From positions 4,437,626-4,501,625 of the forward strand of contig BCIA01000002.1 of the NCBI GenBank assembly GCA_001599815.1: a stretch of DNA of 64,000 nt, read 5' to 3'. Under the pieces are notes generated by a model. That model did not search any database. It had not been told where the DNA came from and was given only the letters and a program-made list of their open reading frames with translations. Made by a program: the position numbers and the translations under genes. Each line of letters starts with the position of its first letter. The first letter of the stretch is position 1. This DNA comes from Furcasterigmium furcatum. Its lineage: Eukaryota; Ascomycota; Sordariomycetes; Glomerellales; Plectosphaerellaceae. Below, one piece after another: positions 32,625 to 42,403 of the stretch.

Positions 32625-33866
32625 GAAGAGGAGGCATCAGTATTGCATCTTCAGAAGCTTCAAATTCCATCTCCTTCTCCTCTCGCCCTCGTCTCCGGAG
32701 AAGCCTGATGCCGGATCCACTCAAAGATGACCGGCTGCCTTACTGTTCCAGGCAGCTCGATAAACACTCGGCTCTTGTGCCGACTTCAGGCGCCAGTCAG
32801 CTGGAGCGATCACTTTGATCTCGGCTCCCCGGTGCCAGCCAACAACCAGTTGCCAGCATGAAGGCAGGCAGAAACTGTGCTGGACCTTCGGAGAAACCAT
32901 GCCCAGTTGCCAGGGACCATGGGACGGACACCGACGGAGACGGCTGGTGGACATCTTGGCAGCCTGGCACGCCTTCCACCTCCGAATTCAACCTCCTCCG
33001 TTGGGCAGCTGATCGACAAGTGCCGAGCGAACCCGCAGATGGAGGCTCTTGGCGTGCCGCGTCTCCGGCTAACCACCAAATGACAGCTGAAGCAAATATG
33101 GGGCATGATGAACATGGCAACTCGTCGACCAACAACAGAAGACCGAGAGTAATCATGATGCCTCTCTCGGTTCCTGAGTCTCGTCCAATGGCAGAAGCGG
33201 ACCGGGGCGAGACTGGCTGATCGGCAGGGTCGTGTACATCGGCGGTCCCTGGTCATTTGCGCCGCTGGCTTGGGCTCGCGAAAGCAATATCGGCTTGCTT
33301 GTTCGTGGATGATGAGGTTGGATCCTAATCCCAATCTCCTTGCCTCGTTGAAACTTCGCTACCATCACTCACTTCAACGAATAATAGCAACGCATAATCC
33401 CGACACAATCCTTCGAACCTGTTGGACTTCCTCCGCACGACTATCGCCATCTCCATCTCCACAATATGGCCCAGCGGTTCCTGACCTGAGCTCGCAGATC
33501 ATACTGCTTCAAGAAGGTCGACAACCTTGCAGGTATCTAAGACCTCCTCCACGGCGCTGATCCCCCGGGGGAAACACATGTGCCTGTTGGTCACTCGTAT
33601 CGTCAGATGGACGGCTCCTTGCGCAATGCCCCTTCCACCATCCCTCGTGGCTCGCCACTCCAGTGCATTTCATCCTGTCTGGCAAATTATGGACGGTCCG
33701 AGGCAAGCTAGGCAGCAGAAAACACATATTAATACCCCCGTCCCCCTCTTCCACAGCCCCGGAACATGCTGCTTCTCATCGGAGATCGTCACGTTGTAGC
33801 CCTTCTCACTACTCGTTCACGGCAAAGTCATCCCAGACACCCTCCGTCTCCACTCTGTCGTTCAAG
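32625..33866. other. Upstream region of the LVIVD-repeat gene, no gene seen
   Basis: 1.24 kb with pyrimidine-rich tracts close to 33750-33860, typical of a fungal promoter and 5' UTR. No coding segment supported. Confidence 0.4.
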
Positions 33867-35333
33867 ATGAAGACCGTTGGATCTGTTCTCCTCGCTATGC
33901 TGGCCGGCAGCGCTGCCGCCAGCCCCAGCAAGATCCCCGTCGAGGCTCCCAGGCCCCAGACGGAGCTGTCTGCTGTCAGCGCACCCAACGCCGTTTCCAT
34001 GTCCACCCTCAAGGTCAAGAAGCTTGAGCAGTTCGAGAGGGATGCGGCTGCAGGTGTCTATGACCTTGACGCCTACACGCTCCAAGGCGCGACCGCTTGC
34101 TCTAATGGTACCGCTGGCGAGTATAAGTGCAACAATGTCGACCTGAAGGGCTTCCTCCGCCACCAGGACCTGCACAGCCGCACTCGCGCCGGCAATGACG
34201 TCTGGGGTAAGTCTTGAATTGAGCTGATTTGAAGGCTGTTCTGTCGCTGACACTTCTGCTCACCAGGCTGGGTCTCTTCAACTGGCCGCGAGTTTGGTCT
34301 CGTTGGCCAGACTGATGGCACCGCCTTTGTTGAGGTTTTGGAGGACGGAAGCCTCCAGTACATCGGCCGCCTCGATACCCAGACCGTCGCCTCGTCCTGG
34401 CGCGACATCAAGGTCATCGGGGACTACGCCTACATCGGCTCCGAGGCCCCCGACCACGGCCTGCAGATCTTCGATCTGAAGAAGCTGACGACCGTGGACC
34501 CGGCCAGCCCGGTCACATTCAGTCTGAGGAGTGACCTGACCGCTCATTTCACCGGCTTCGGCAGCAGCCACAACATTGTTGCCAACGAGGAGACCAACAC
34601 CGTCTTCGCTGTCGGCACGGCGACTCACCTGGATTGCCGCGGCGGTCTCTGGATGATCGACGTCTCCAACCCCGCCCGCCCTCAGGATGCTGGCTGCGTA
34701 AGCGAGGACGGCTACGTCCACGACGCCCAGTGCGTCATCTACCAGGGACCTCAGCGCCAGTACCACGGTCGCGAGATCTGCTTCAACTACAACGAGGACA
34801 CCCTCACGATCGTCGACATCACCCGCCGTGCCCTGCCCGTTGAGCTGTCCCGCACCACCTACTTCGGCGCCACCTACACACACCAGGGCTGGCTCGCCAC
34901 CGACGACCACCGCTACCTCCTCCTCGACGACGAGCTCGACGAGCAGGAGGCGAACGGCGAGGCCGCCGACGGCCACACCACCACCTACGTCGTCGACATC
35001 ACTGACCTCACCTGGCCCGTCTTCCGCGGCGTCTACAAGTCGCCCGTCCGCTCCATCGACCACAACCAGTACATCATCGACGGCCTCGCCTACCAGAGCA
35101 ACTACGGCTCTGGCCTCCGCATTGTCGACATCTCCAGCATCACCGACGACGACTCCGGCGCCGGCTTCGAGGAGGTCGCGTTCTTTGACGTCAGGCCCGA
35201 GGATGATGACGCCCCCGGCGGCGGTGAGGTGACCTTCAACGGCGCCTGGTCTGTCTACCCCTACCTTCCCAGCGGTCACCTGCTGGTCAACAGCATTGAG
35301 CGTGGCATCTACTCTCTCAAGCACAATGCTTGA
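33867..35333 (+). CDS. Secreted LVIVD-repeat / choice-of-anchor-B-like beta-propeller protein
   Basis: Two exons (33867-34206 and 34267-35333) give 468 residues. A signal peptide is evident (MKTVGSVLLAMLAGSAAA, cleavage near AAA/SPS). The rest has LVIVD-type propeller repeats: LQYIGRLDTQT, DIKVIGDYAYIGSEAPDHGL, LWMIDVSNPARPQDAG, TLTIVDITRRALPVEL, TYVVDITDLTWPVFRGV, LRIVDISSI and LLVNSIERGIYSL. The His/Asp-rich segments HDAQCVIYQGP and YTHQGWL are shared by fungal homologues often called regulatory P domain-containing proteins. The catalytic role, if any, is unknown; it is expected outside the cell or in the wall. The intron is a clean GTAAGT...CACCAG. Confidence 0.85.
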
Positions 35334-35898
35334 AGGTCTTGTCAAGTTATTTAGTTGTAGCGGGCCGCGACGAAAGTCTCGGTGCGAGAATCAGATATGA
35401 CACGCCTGAAATTGAGAAGCATTGTATATAATCTCCGTGCTTACGACCTGTGATGCTACACAAAACACGGCCGATCCAGCCGCATGGCCGTCAAGGCAGG
35501 TATTCTTCAGAATTGCTACGGCTCGATTTGGTGCTCCCTGGAGTATCTCTAGTTCAGTGAGAGGTCATCTCAGATTTCTCGAGCTCAAAGAGAGCCTGGA
35601 GAAGGTATCTCAGTTTTCTCGAGCTCAAAGAGAGCCTGGAGAAGGTATCTCAGTTTTCTCGAGCTCAAAGTGAGGTCATCTCATTATCTAAAGTTATCAA
35701 ATTCATGGGCACCAGGTTTCATGCCGTTCAATTCGGAGAGAACTTCATCTATTGCCTCATAGCTTCCGCCTCTACCTCGGAGCCAAAAGCTCCCGAGCTC
35801 CAGATGCGCTACTCGTTTCTATTTACACTTCTTGTAGCGTCTGCAGTGTCTTCAGTGGAAAGATGGTTTAGTGGAAGGGCTTCTTTCTCCCAGAAAGC
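35334..35898. other. Convergent 3' region with tandem repeat
   Basis: Short stretch between converging genes. It contains the 40-bp tandem repeat listed next; otherwise AT-rich and non-coding. Confidence 0.45.
35568..35673. repeat. 40-bp tandem repeat, about 2.6 copies
   Basis: Unit starts at 35568, 35608 and 35648; each begins TCTCAG(A/T)TTTCTCGAGCTC and continues AAAGAGAGCCTGGAGAAGGTA, with the third copy diverging after AAAG. Copies 1 and 2 differ at one base. The array is bracketed by GAGGTCATCTCA on the left and the same sequence on the right. Confidence 0.9.
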
Positions 35899-38014
35899 CT
35901 AGAAGCCAATGTAACGCCAGCCGAGATCAACCTGCTGCTGGGTAACACCGCCCTTCATGACCTTGGCCTGCTGCTCAGGAGTGCCGTCAAGCATCTTGTT
36001 GAGACGGTTGACGTGGAACTTGTAAAGGAGGATGGTGAGGAAGAAAACACCAGTGAAAGCGATGGCTGGAGGATCGTCAGAGTTAACACAGAACAGGCGT
36101 GTGAGGGTTGCCGATGAACTTACCACCAGCGAACGCAGCAGTGTATCGAGGGGAGTCGTAGTACAGGTAGCTGGCCCAGATGTTGGAGATGCCGCCGATG
36201 GAGTTGATCATGGCGACACCGGCGGCGCGCTTGGGATAGGGACGCGCCATGTGGAGGTTCATGGTCTTGTAGATCATGATCTGGGGGATGGCGACGACGG
36301 AGGGCATCAGCATCATGGCAACGTAGCGAGCAGCTGTGTTGACGGTCGACAGAGGGATGATGTAGGCGACGATGGCAACCGCAAAGGCAGCGCAGAAGAT
36401 GGGGAACATGGCGTTTTTGCGCTACACCGATCAGCTTCCAATTTGAAAGGATTCTCACTTAGGATACTCACGTCACTGTAGAAGGAGACAATGTACGACA
36501 TCAGAGCAGCCAAAAGAGCGGGTGGCGCGGTCAACAGCATCGTGTTGCTCTTGTTGTCTGTCAACCCCAGGTTAGTGATTGCTATGCGTGAATGTATCCG
36601 TCGTGCCTGAGGAGCAGAGAACTGTCGTGAAGATTCCAAACAACTGGAAGGGGGAGAACATACATCCTAGGGTCTGGACAATAGAGGGGAAGAAGTTGTT
36701 GGTGCTGCCCATGGCCTGGGACATGCCCATGCACCAGACGAGGGCCCAGATCTTGGGGTCGAGGAAGGCCTGCTTGAAGCTGTTGAGGGTAGACTGCTCT
36801 TCGTTGGCCTCACCGGCGCCGGCTTCCATCTCGAGGCGCCACACGGCGTAGCTGCGCTCGATGGGCTTGAGGAGACGGGCCTTGTGGGGGTACTCGGGCA
36901 TAATGGCCGCGAAGATAATTCCAAAGCCGATGGTAACGACTCCCTCGCTGTAGAGATATGGTATTAGAGATGCTCCAAGTAGGAAAAGACCGAGTTTGAA
37001 GGTAACTTACACAATGAAGAGCCACCTCCATCCAGCGATGCCATGACGGCCATCAAGAGTCAGGCAAGCTGATGCGACGAATCCGCCGAAGGCATTTCCC
37101 ACTGGACATCTCTGAAGTTAGAAATCGCCTCATCTTGAAGTTTTGAAAGATATTCGTGGTGTCTGAGGTGTGTAGACATATAGCACAACCCCTGAAACAC
37201 AAGAATAGCCCGAACCCGGGGATTACGTACCCATTTGGAAAACGAAAAGAAGGGCAAGGCGCTTGCCGAGTTCGTTCTTCGGATACCAAGCACTGAGATA
37301 GTAGATGACACCAGGGAAGAAGACGGCCTCAGTAACACCGAGGAAGACGCGGACGACGAGAAGTGTTTCGTAGGTCTTCACAGCAGCGGTACAGGTGGAG
37401 ACGACGCCCCAGATGACAGCGGCGGTGCAAATGTCTATTTCAACCGTGAGTATTTCCTATCGAGGGGAGCCTAGGCGAGTAAGGTACTTACAGAGACCGG
37501 GGCGGGGGACAACCGTCATAACCATGTTGGAAGGAATCTGGAAGGGGAGGTAGCCAACTAAAGTGGTACATGTTTGTTAGTCCCTGTGCTGGAATTGACC
37601 CCATCGTCTTGCAAGAGATACATACCGAAGAGAATAGAAATGGCCGTAGCGAACTGGGCCTCAGTCATGTTCAGATCGTCCATGATGCCGTATACTCTGG
37701 TTGCGGCGAGGGCCTGACGATCGATATAGTTGAGAATGTACAGGACACCAATGATGGGCCTTCAAAACATTAGTTCTCCGTTCTCACACAGAGCCCAGGT
37801 CCAAGTCCACTCACATGATAACGCAGTCCATTTTGCGGACCATCCTCTTGCGAAGAGCGGTCAACTCGTCGTCGCTCATGCCACGGAGCTCATCGGGCAT
37901 CGCGACGACCTCATCAGGCATCTCGGTCTTGGAGGAGAACTCCTCCTCGCCAGCCTGGACGGCATCGGTGTTGGCCTTGGGGTCCAAGTCGGTGTTCTTG
38001 TCGGAGACGGCCAT
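35899..38014 (-). CDS. MFS transporter, DAL5 (allantoate permease) family
   Basis: Nine exons (37815-38014, 37626-37759, 37492-37557, 37231-37434, 37011-37101, 36664-36947, 36472-36557, 36124-36421, 35899-36065) close in frame to 509 residues. An acidic cytoplasmic N-terminus precedes twelve predicted helices. Anion:cation symporter family marks include RKMDCVIMPIIGVLYILNYI, DRQALAATRVYGIMDDLNM, VGYLPFQIPSNMVM, FLGVTEAVFFPGVIYYLSAW, NAFGGFVAS and GWRWLFIVEGVVTIG. DAL5-type permeases import allantoate, ureidosuccinate, nicotinate-like acids or other organic anions; the substrate cannot be read. The gene is unusually intron-rich for the window. Its 3' end lies next to a 40-bp tandem repeat. Confidence 0.92.
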
Positions 38015-39165
38015 GGTGTCGGTGGTCAGAGTTGTCGACTCGGGAGGAGTATGTTTTCAGAACGGTGATTGAGTGAAGCTGAGCGCGCACCGATGGACTG
38101 GATCGACATGGAAGCTCCAAGTGGCCCAGCGGTGTGTCTGTAGGATATATAGCAGCAGAGTCTCCGAGACAGCTGCCGCAACTAACCCCGTGTTATGCTC
38201 CCCAACTTTTAGGAGCCCCAACAAACCAGCTGGATCGGGAAATGGGGAGGCGACCGCCAAGAACCAACGTCAGGTTGAGGCTATGAGCGGGGACGGACGA
38301 GCGATGGGGAGGTGGAACTACTCTGGCGTCGAGTTCCCAGTAGGTAAGGGAAATGAAAAGTCGGGAAGGGAGGAGAAAAAACAGGATCGCCACATGAGAG
38401 CCGGAGTGGACCACAAAGTTCCTCGACACTATGAGTGCGTAGTGTCGGAAAAGGACCCCAGGGACATGGCTTGTCGGCCTTGGGGCCGGGGCCCTTCACC
38501 CGGGGCCCCGCGTTGTGTGATGATGGGCCCATTTTCTGTCTCCGAAAGCAAGCCTGGATGCCCGAGTGACTGGGACGAGCATGGGAACTGAACGGAGGAG
38601 CGTGGCCCATGACTCGTCGTCGGCATCTTCGCCGACGAGGATGTGTGGTTGCAGGGAGCACAAAGTCCCGGTGTTCAGGGGTTCTTCACTGCCGGCCCCA
38701 GTCGCTAACGCTAATCGCTTGCGCTAACATCGCCTGCGCTAGGCTGGACGGGCTCTAACCAACGAGAGCGCATCGTCGCCTTGGTTTTTCCTGTTCAGGC
38801 AATGTGAGGCGTTTGGGTGTCTTGGCCAACGTGGAATGCCGTCCCTTGGCTGGGAGTGGCATGAACTTGTCGCGAAGATGGCGTGCCAGTCGGCCACGCC
38901 AGCAGTCTCATGAGCTAAGAAAGTCCGGGATTTGGGCTGGTTGCTTTGGGTTCGCAATATGGTGTCAAGAGCATGTGGGAGGCATGTGAAGATGGAAGTC
39001 ACTGTTTGTTGACCCCCCCTTAATTCAAGGTTGCCAGCATCAGGGGAAATGCCTCTCAGGTCTGGGCACGGAATGCATTCCAAAGGATGAATAAATCTAT
39101 AATGATCATCTAGAAGAGGTCATAACATCGGATATCTCTAGAAGCTACTCGTAAAACGTCTCGAT
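38015..39165. other. Intergenic, no gene seen
   Basis: Promoter of the MFS gene and 3' flank of the aldolase gene. It holds a GC hairpin (about 38488-38511: CGGGGCCC, 8-nt loop, GGGCCCCG) and a cluster of short GCGCTAA-like repeats near 38702-38742. No gene. Confidence 0.4.
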
Positions 39166-40189
39166 CTATGCGCCCAGCTTGCTCAGCACCTTCTCGTCCG
39201 CCGACAGGATGCTGCACGTCTCGTGGATCCACGCCTGCTTCTTCGCGTCTGTGTACTCGGGGTACGGCCTGCGGCAGTGGCAGCTCTCCATGGGGTATCC
39301 GAGTATGTTGGCGACCACCCACTTGGTGCCGTTGATGCCGCCCTTACCGAAGCCGTTCTCCATGAGGGCCAGCTTGAGCTGCGCGGCCTCGGCCTCCTTG
39401 GTCTTGCCGGCGAGGTAGAGGTCGTAGATCTGGATGCAGCACTTGGGGAAGAGGTTCGCAACGCCGGTAATGACGCCGGTCCCGCCGACGGCGAGGGCGG
39501 GGGTGAGCCAGTCGCTCTGGCCGGCGAGGGCGCAGAAGGACTCGGGCTCGAAGACGGCGCGGATGCGGGCGACCTTGGCGATGCCGCCGCAGGTCAGCTT
39601 GACACCGACGATGTTCTGGTGGCGGCCGAGGGTCTCGAGCATCTCGGAGTCGAGGTTCAGGCCGGCGGCGACGCCGGGGAAGTTGTAGATGACGATGGGG
39701 ATGGGGCTGGCGTCGGCGAGCTCCTGGAAGAAGGCGACGATGGCGTCGGAGCTCATGGCGAAGTGGAAGTAGCTGGGGGTCAGGACGAGGGCGAAGTCGG
39801 CGCCGGCCTCGGCGGCGAGGCGCGTCTCGGTGATGACATCGCGGGTGCACTGGCCGCCGCAGCCAACGGTGACGGGGAGATCGGGACGGCCAGCCTCAAC
39901 GGCGACCTGGCGGGTGAGGCGGACGAGCTCCTGCTTCTCGGCCGGTGTAAGAGTGACGGCCTCGCCGTTCGTGCCGGCGATGACAACTGAGAGAATGATG
40001 TTCAGCAAAGAACTCGTCGAGCATGAAGGAGAAGCACTCACCGCCGTGGAGGCCAGACTTGACGAGGAACTCGAGGTGCTGCTTCTGAACAGCCCAGTCG
40101 ATCTCCTGCTCCTTGGTGCCCTTGAACCAGGTCAGGCTGGGGACATGGACACCTGGAGGATACGACTTGGGGATAGCGACAGAACCCAT
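39166..40189 (-). CDS. DapA-family class I aldolase, L-threo-3-deoxy-hexulosonate aldolase-like
   Basis: Two exons (40042-40189 and 39166-39986) give 322 residues, the usual length of the fungal LGA1-type group. Dihydrodipicolinate synthase-family marks are complete: GTNGEAVTLTPAEK, YNFPG with the proton-relay Tyr, the Schiff-base Lys in IVGVKLTCGG, and a GGTGVITGVANLFPK loop. In Trichoderma LGA1 cleaves 3-deoxy-L-threo-hexulosonate to pyruvate and L-glyceraldehyde in D-galacturonate use. The rest of that pathway is not in this window, so a related 2-keto-3-deoxy-acid aldolase or 4-hydroxy-2-oxoglutarate aldolase is also possible. It is divergent from a D-2-hydroxyacid dehydrogenase. Confidence 0.85.
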
Positions 40190-41230
40190 GGTGATTAGAT
40201 TGTTCGTAAACTGAAAGCAAAGCTGAGAAAGATCGAAAGACTTGAAGACGAACTTGATGATGAGAAGCAAAAGACTCGAGGGATGGATAGTCTGGTCAAT
40301 TTACAAACAATGCCAGGAAAGCAAGAGAACTTTGGACCCCTCATCGTCTGCTCGGATCCATTCTTGGGCGACCGGTGGAGAGCTGTCGCTTTCTGACAAG
40401 TCGGATGGAGATACAGGGGCGAATACCACGTGTGAGTTGGCATCTTTGTTCCGAGAGCCCGTTAGCGTAGGCGAGAACCTTCAGTGACGAGCCAAGCTCA
40501 CGCCATGCGATCATGAAGCGATGATGGGGCCCGACGAAAAAGTGATGGAAGCTTGGCGACATTGCCGATCCAGCAGCATTGTTGTCCGGAGCGGCAGAAT
40601 CTAGAACTGGTCGAGGTCGATGAGGTGGTCCCTGGACCTGTCTCTAGATCAGCAAGAGGCTGTCTCGATTTCCTGCAGTAGAGACAGAGACCATCTCGAT
40701 TTTCTGCAGCCAAGGCAGAGGCCATCTCATTCATCTCAGGCTTGATCTGATCTACCCTCAAGTCGGCCCCCGAAAAGTTCAAGTTCCATCCCCTGGAGTC
40801 TTCCCCAACTTCGAGATGCTTTCCCCCGAATTCCCCTCACGACCCCCGCACCAGCGGCGGGGCGTCGGTATGATAGCCCCCGATCGGTTTAGCGTAGCCG
40901 ACGGCCCCTGCCATCATGCAGCGGTGACATGCTCCCGGTCGTGATCCCTGGATCCTTTGCTCTGCCAGTGGAGTGGCCCCTCCGCAAGTGGCCGACGACA
41001 AGCGCGGGGTTCGCGAGCGTGTCTTGGAGCTTCGGCAGCGCGAATGTCTTCTGGCAGTCTTGCCGAGTGGTGAAGATTGCTGTCGGCGTGCCTTAAGGAG
41101 TCTGAATGACCTCGAGCCGCGTTGAGAAGAAGAACCGGCCGCGAACAGACACCCGTTGATTCCCTTCCAGTCCTCCCCCTCACTCACCTCATTGAGATCT
41201 CTTCTCCTACTACAGCCTCCAAACTTCACA
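40190..41230. promoter_or_regulatory. Divergent promoter, aldolase / hydroxyacid dehydrogenase
   Basis: 1.04 kb between two outward-facing metabolic genes. It includes an imperfect repeat array (40651-40735, separate entry). Pyrimidine-rich tracts precede the dehydrogenase start at 41160-41225. Confidence 0.45.
40651..40735. repeat. Imperfect ~34-bp direct repeats
   Basis: Two diverged copies, AGAGGCTGTCTCGATTTCCT... and AGAGACCATCTCGATTTTCT..., each followed by GCAG and a purine-rich end, plus a partial third copy starting AGAGGCCATCTC. The CATCTC...TTTTCT core resembles the tandem unit at 35568. Confidence 0.6.
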
Positions 41231-42280
41231 ATGGCAGCAGACAAGCCCGTGGTCCTTCACCTCGGTGACGACATCGAGTTCAACCCCGACATCTACAAGC
41301 AGCTGCAAGAGCAGTTCACCGTCATCCAGCCCACCCTCGCCGAGCGACAGCGCGATGCCTGGCTCCAGGCCCTGCGCGACCGGAAATGGGGAGACTTCCA
41401 GGGCGTCTTCCGCCCCTTCTGGAACTCCGGCCTCGAGATGGGCCGCTGGGACGCCGAGATGATCCCCCTCCTCCCCTCCTCCCTCAAGGTCTTCGCCTCC
41501 GCCGGCGCCGGCTACGACTGGGCCGACGTCGACCTCCTCGCCGAGGCAGGCATCCTCTACTGCAACGGCGCCTCCGCCTCCTCCGAGGCCGTCGCCGACA
41601 TGGCCATCTACCACATCATCTCCGTCTTCCGCAACCTGCAATGGAGCAACATGGCCGCCCGCTCCGGCGACCGCGACACCTTCCTCGACGCCCACCGTAA
41701 CCAGCCCATCGGCGCCCACAACCCGGCCGGCCACGTCCTCGGCGTCATCGGTCTCGGCAACATCGGCTACCGCATCGCCACAAAGGCCTACCGCTGCTTC
41801 GGCATGAAGATCATCTACAACGACCTCTTCCCCAAGTCCGCCGAGCAGGAGGCCGCCCTCGGCGGCGCCGTCCGCGTCCCCGACCTCGACGAGATGCTCG
41901 CCCAGGCCGACTGCGTCGTCATCGCCACCCCCGCCTCGCCCGAGGGCAGGAAGCTCATCGACGCCGAGCGCATCTCCAAGATGAAGAAGGGCGTCAGGCT
42001 GGTGAACATCGCCCGCGGGAGCCTCGTCGACGAGGAGGCTGTCGCCGATGCCCTGGAGAGCGGCCACATCTACGCTGTTGGTTTGGACGTCTTCGAGGAC
42101 GAGCCCAATGTCAACAGCAGGCTGGCCAGGCACCGCAACGCGACGCTGACGGCGCATAATGCCGGCGGCGCCTTTGAGACGACGAGCGGGTTCGAGGCGC
42201 TCTCGATGCAGAATGTCCAGGCCGTCGTGTCTGGCAAGCCTGCGCTGACGCCTGTGAACAAGCATCTGATGAAGAATTAG
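41231..42280 (+). CDS. D-isomer-specific 2-hydroxyacid dehydrogenase
   Basis: A 349-residue single-exon enzyme of the D-2-hydroxyacid dehydrogenase family (glyoxylate/hydroxypyruvate reductase or D-mandelate dehydrogenase-like). The substrate half contains VFASAGAGYDWADVD. The NAD(P) fold has GVIGLGNIGYRIA followed by an Asp-ended strand (KIIYND). The catalytic triad is present: Arg in LVNIARGSLVDEEAV, Glu in VFEDEPNV and His in LTAHNAGG. It reduces 2-keto acids to D-2-hydroxy acids, or the reverse. The start is the ATG in cttcacaATGGC; upstream the frame continues only through a TTG. The pairing with the aldolase gene hints at joint sugar-acid or keto-acid metabolism, but that is inference. 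Confidence 0.9.
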   Translation: MAADKPVVLHLGDDIEFNPDIYKQLQEQFTVIQPTLAERQRDAWLQALRDRKWGDFQGVFRPFWNSGLEMGRWDAEMIPLLPSSLKVFASAGAGYDWADVDLLAEAGILYCNGASASSEAVADMAIYHIISVFRNLQWSNMAARSGDRDTFLDAHRNQPIGAHNPAGHVLGVIGLGNIGYRIATKAYRCFGMKIIYNDLFPKSAEQEAALGGAVRVPDLDEMLAQADCVVIATPASPEGRKLIDAERISKMKKGVRLVNIARGSLVDEEAVADALESGHIYAVGLDVFEDEPNVNSRLARHRNATLTAHNAGGAFETTSGFEALSMQNVQAVVSGKPALTPVNKHLMKN

Positions 42281-42403
42281 AGTGGAAAATAGAAGATGAA
42301 TTAATATGAGAACCAGGACATTTTGTCAAAAGTGCGCTTTAAAGGGTATCATGAGATTGGTCGACATGAGGATGTATGTACATGGTAGATGAGGCGGGGA
42401 ACT
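42281..42403. other. Convergent 3' ends
   Basis: AT-rich spacer between the dehydrogenase and the minus-strand regulator; nothing else seen. Confidence 0.4.

Noticed and set aside
34278..35345. 355-codon minus-strand frame over the LVIVD-repeat gene
   Set aside because: Antisense shadow rich in Val, Gly and Asp with no motif; the plus strand has a signal peptide and repeats.
38488..38511. GC-rich hairpin read as a bacterial-type terminator
   Set aside because: No T tract follows, the surroundings are eukaryotic intergenic DNA, and such GC palindromes arise easily in G/C-rich tracts.
41210..42265. 351-codon minus-strand frame over the hydroxyacid dehydrogenase
   Set aside because: Shadow of a strongly C/G-third-position gene with complete catalytic residues on the plus strand.
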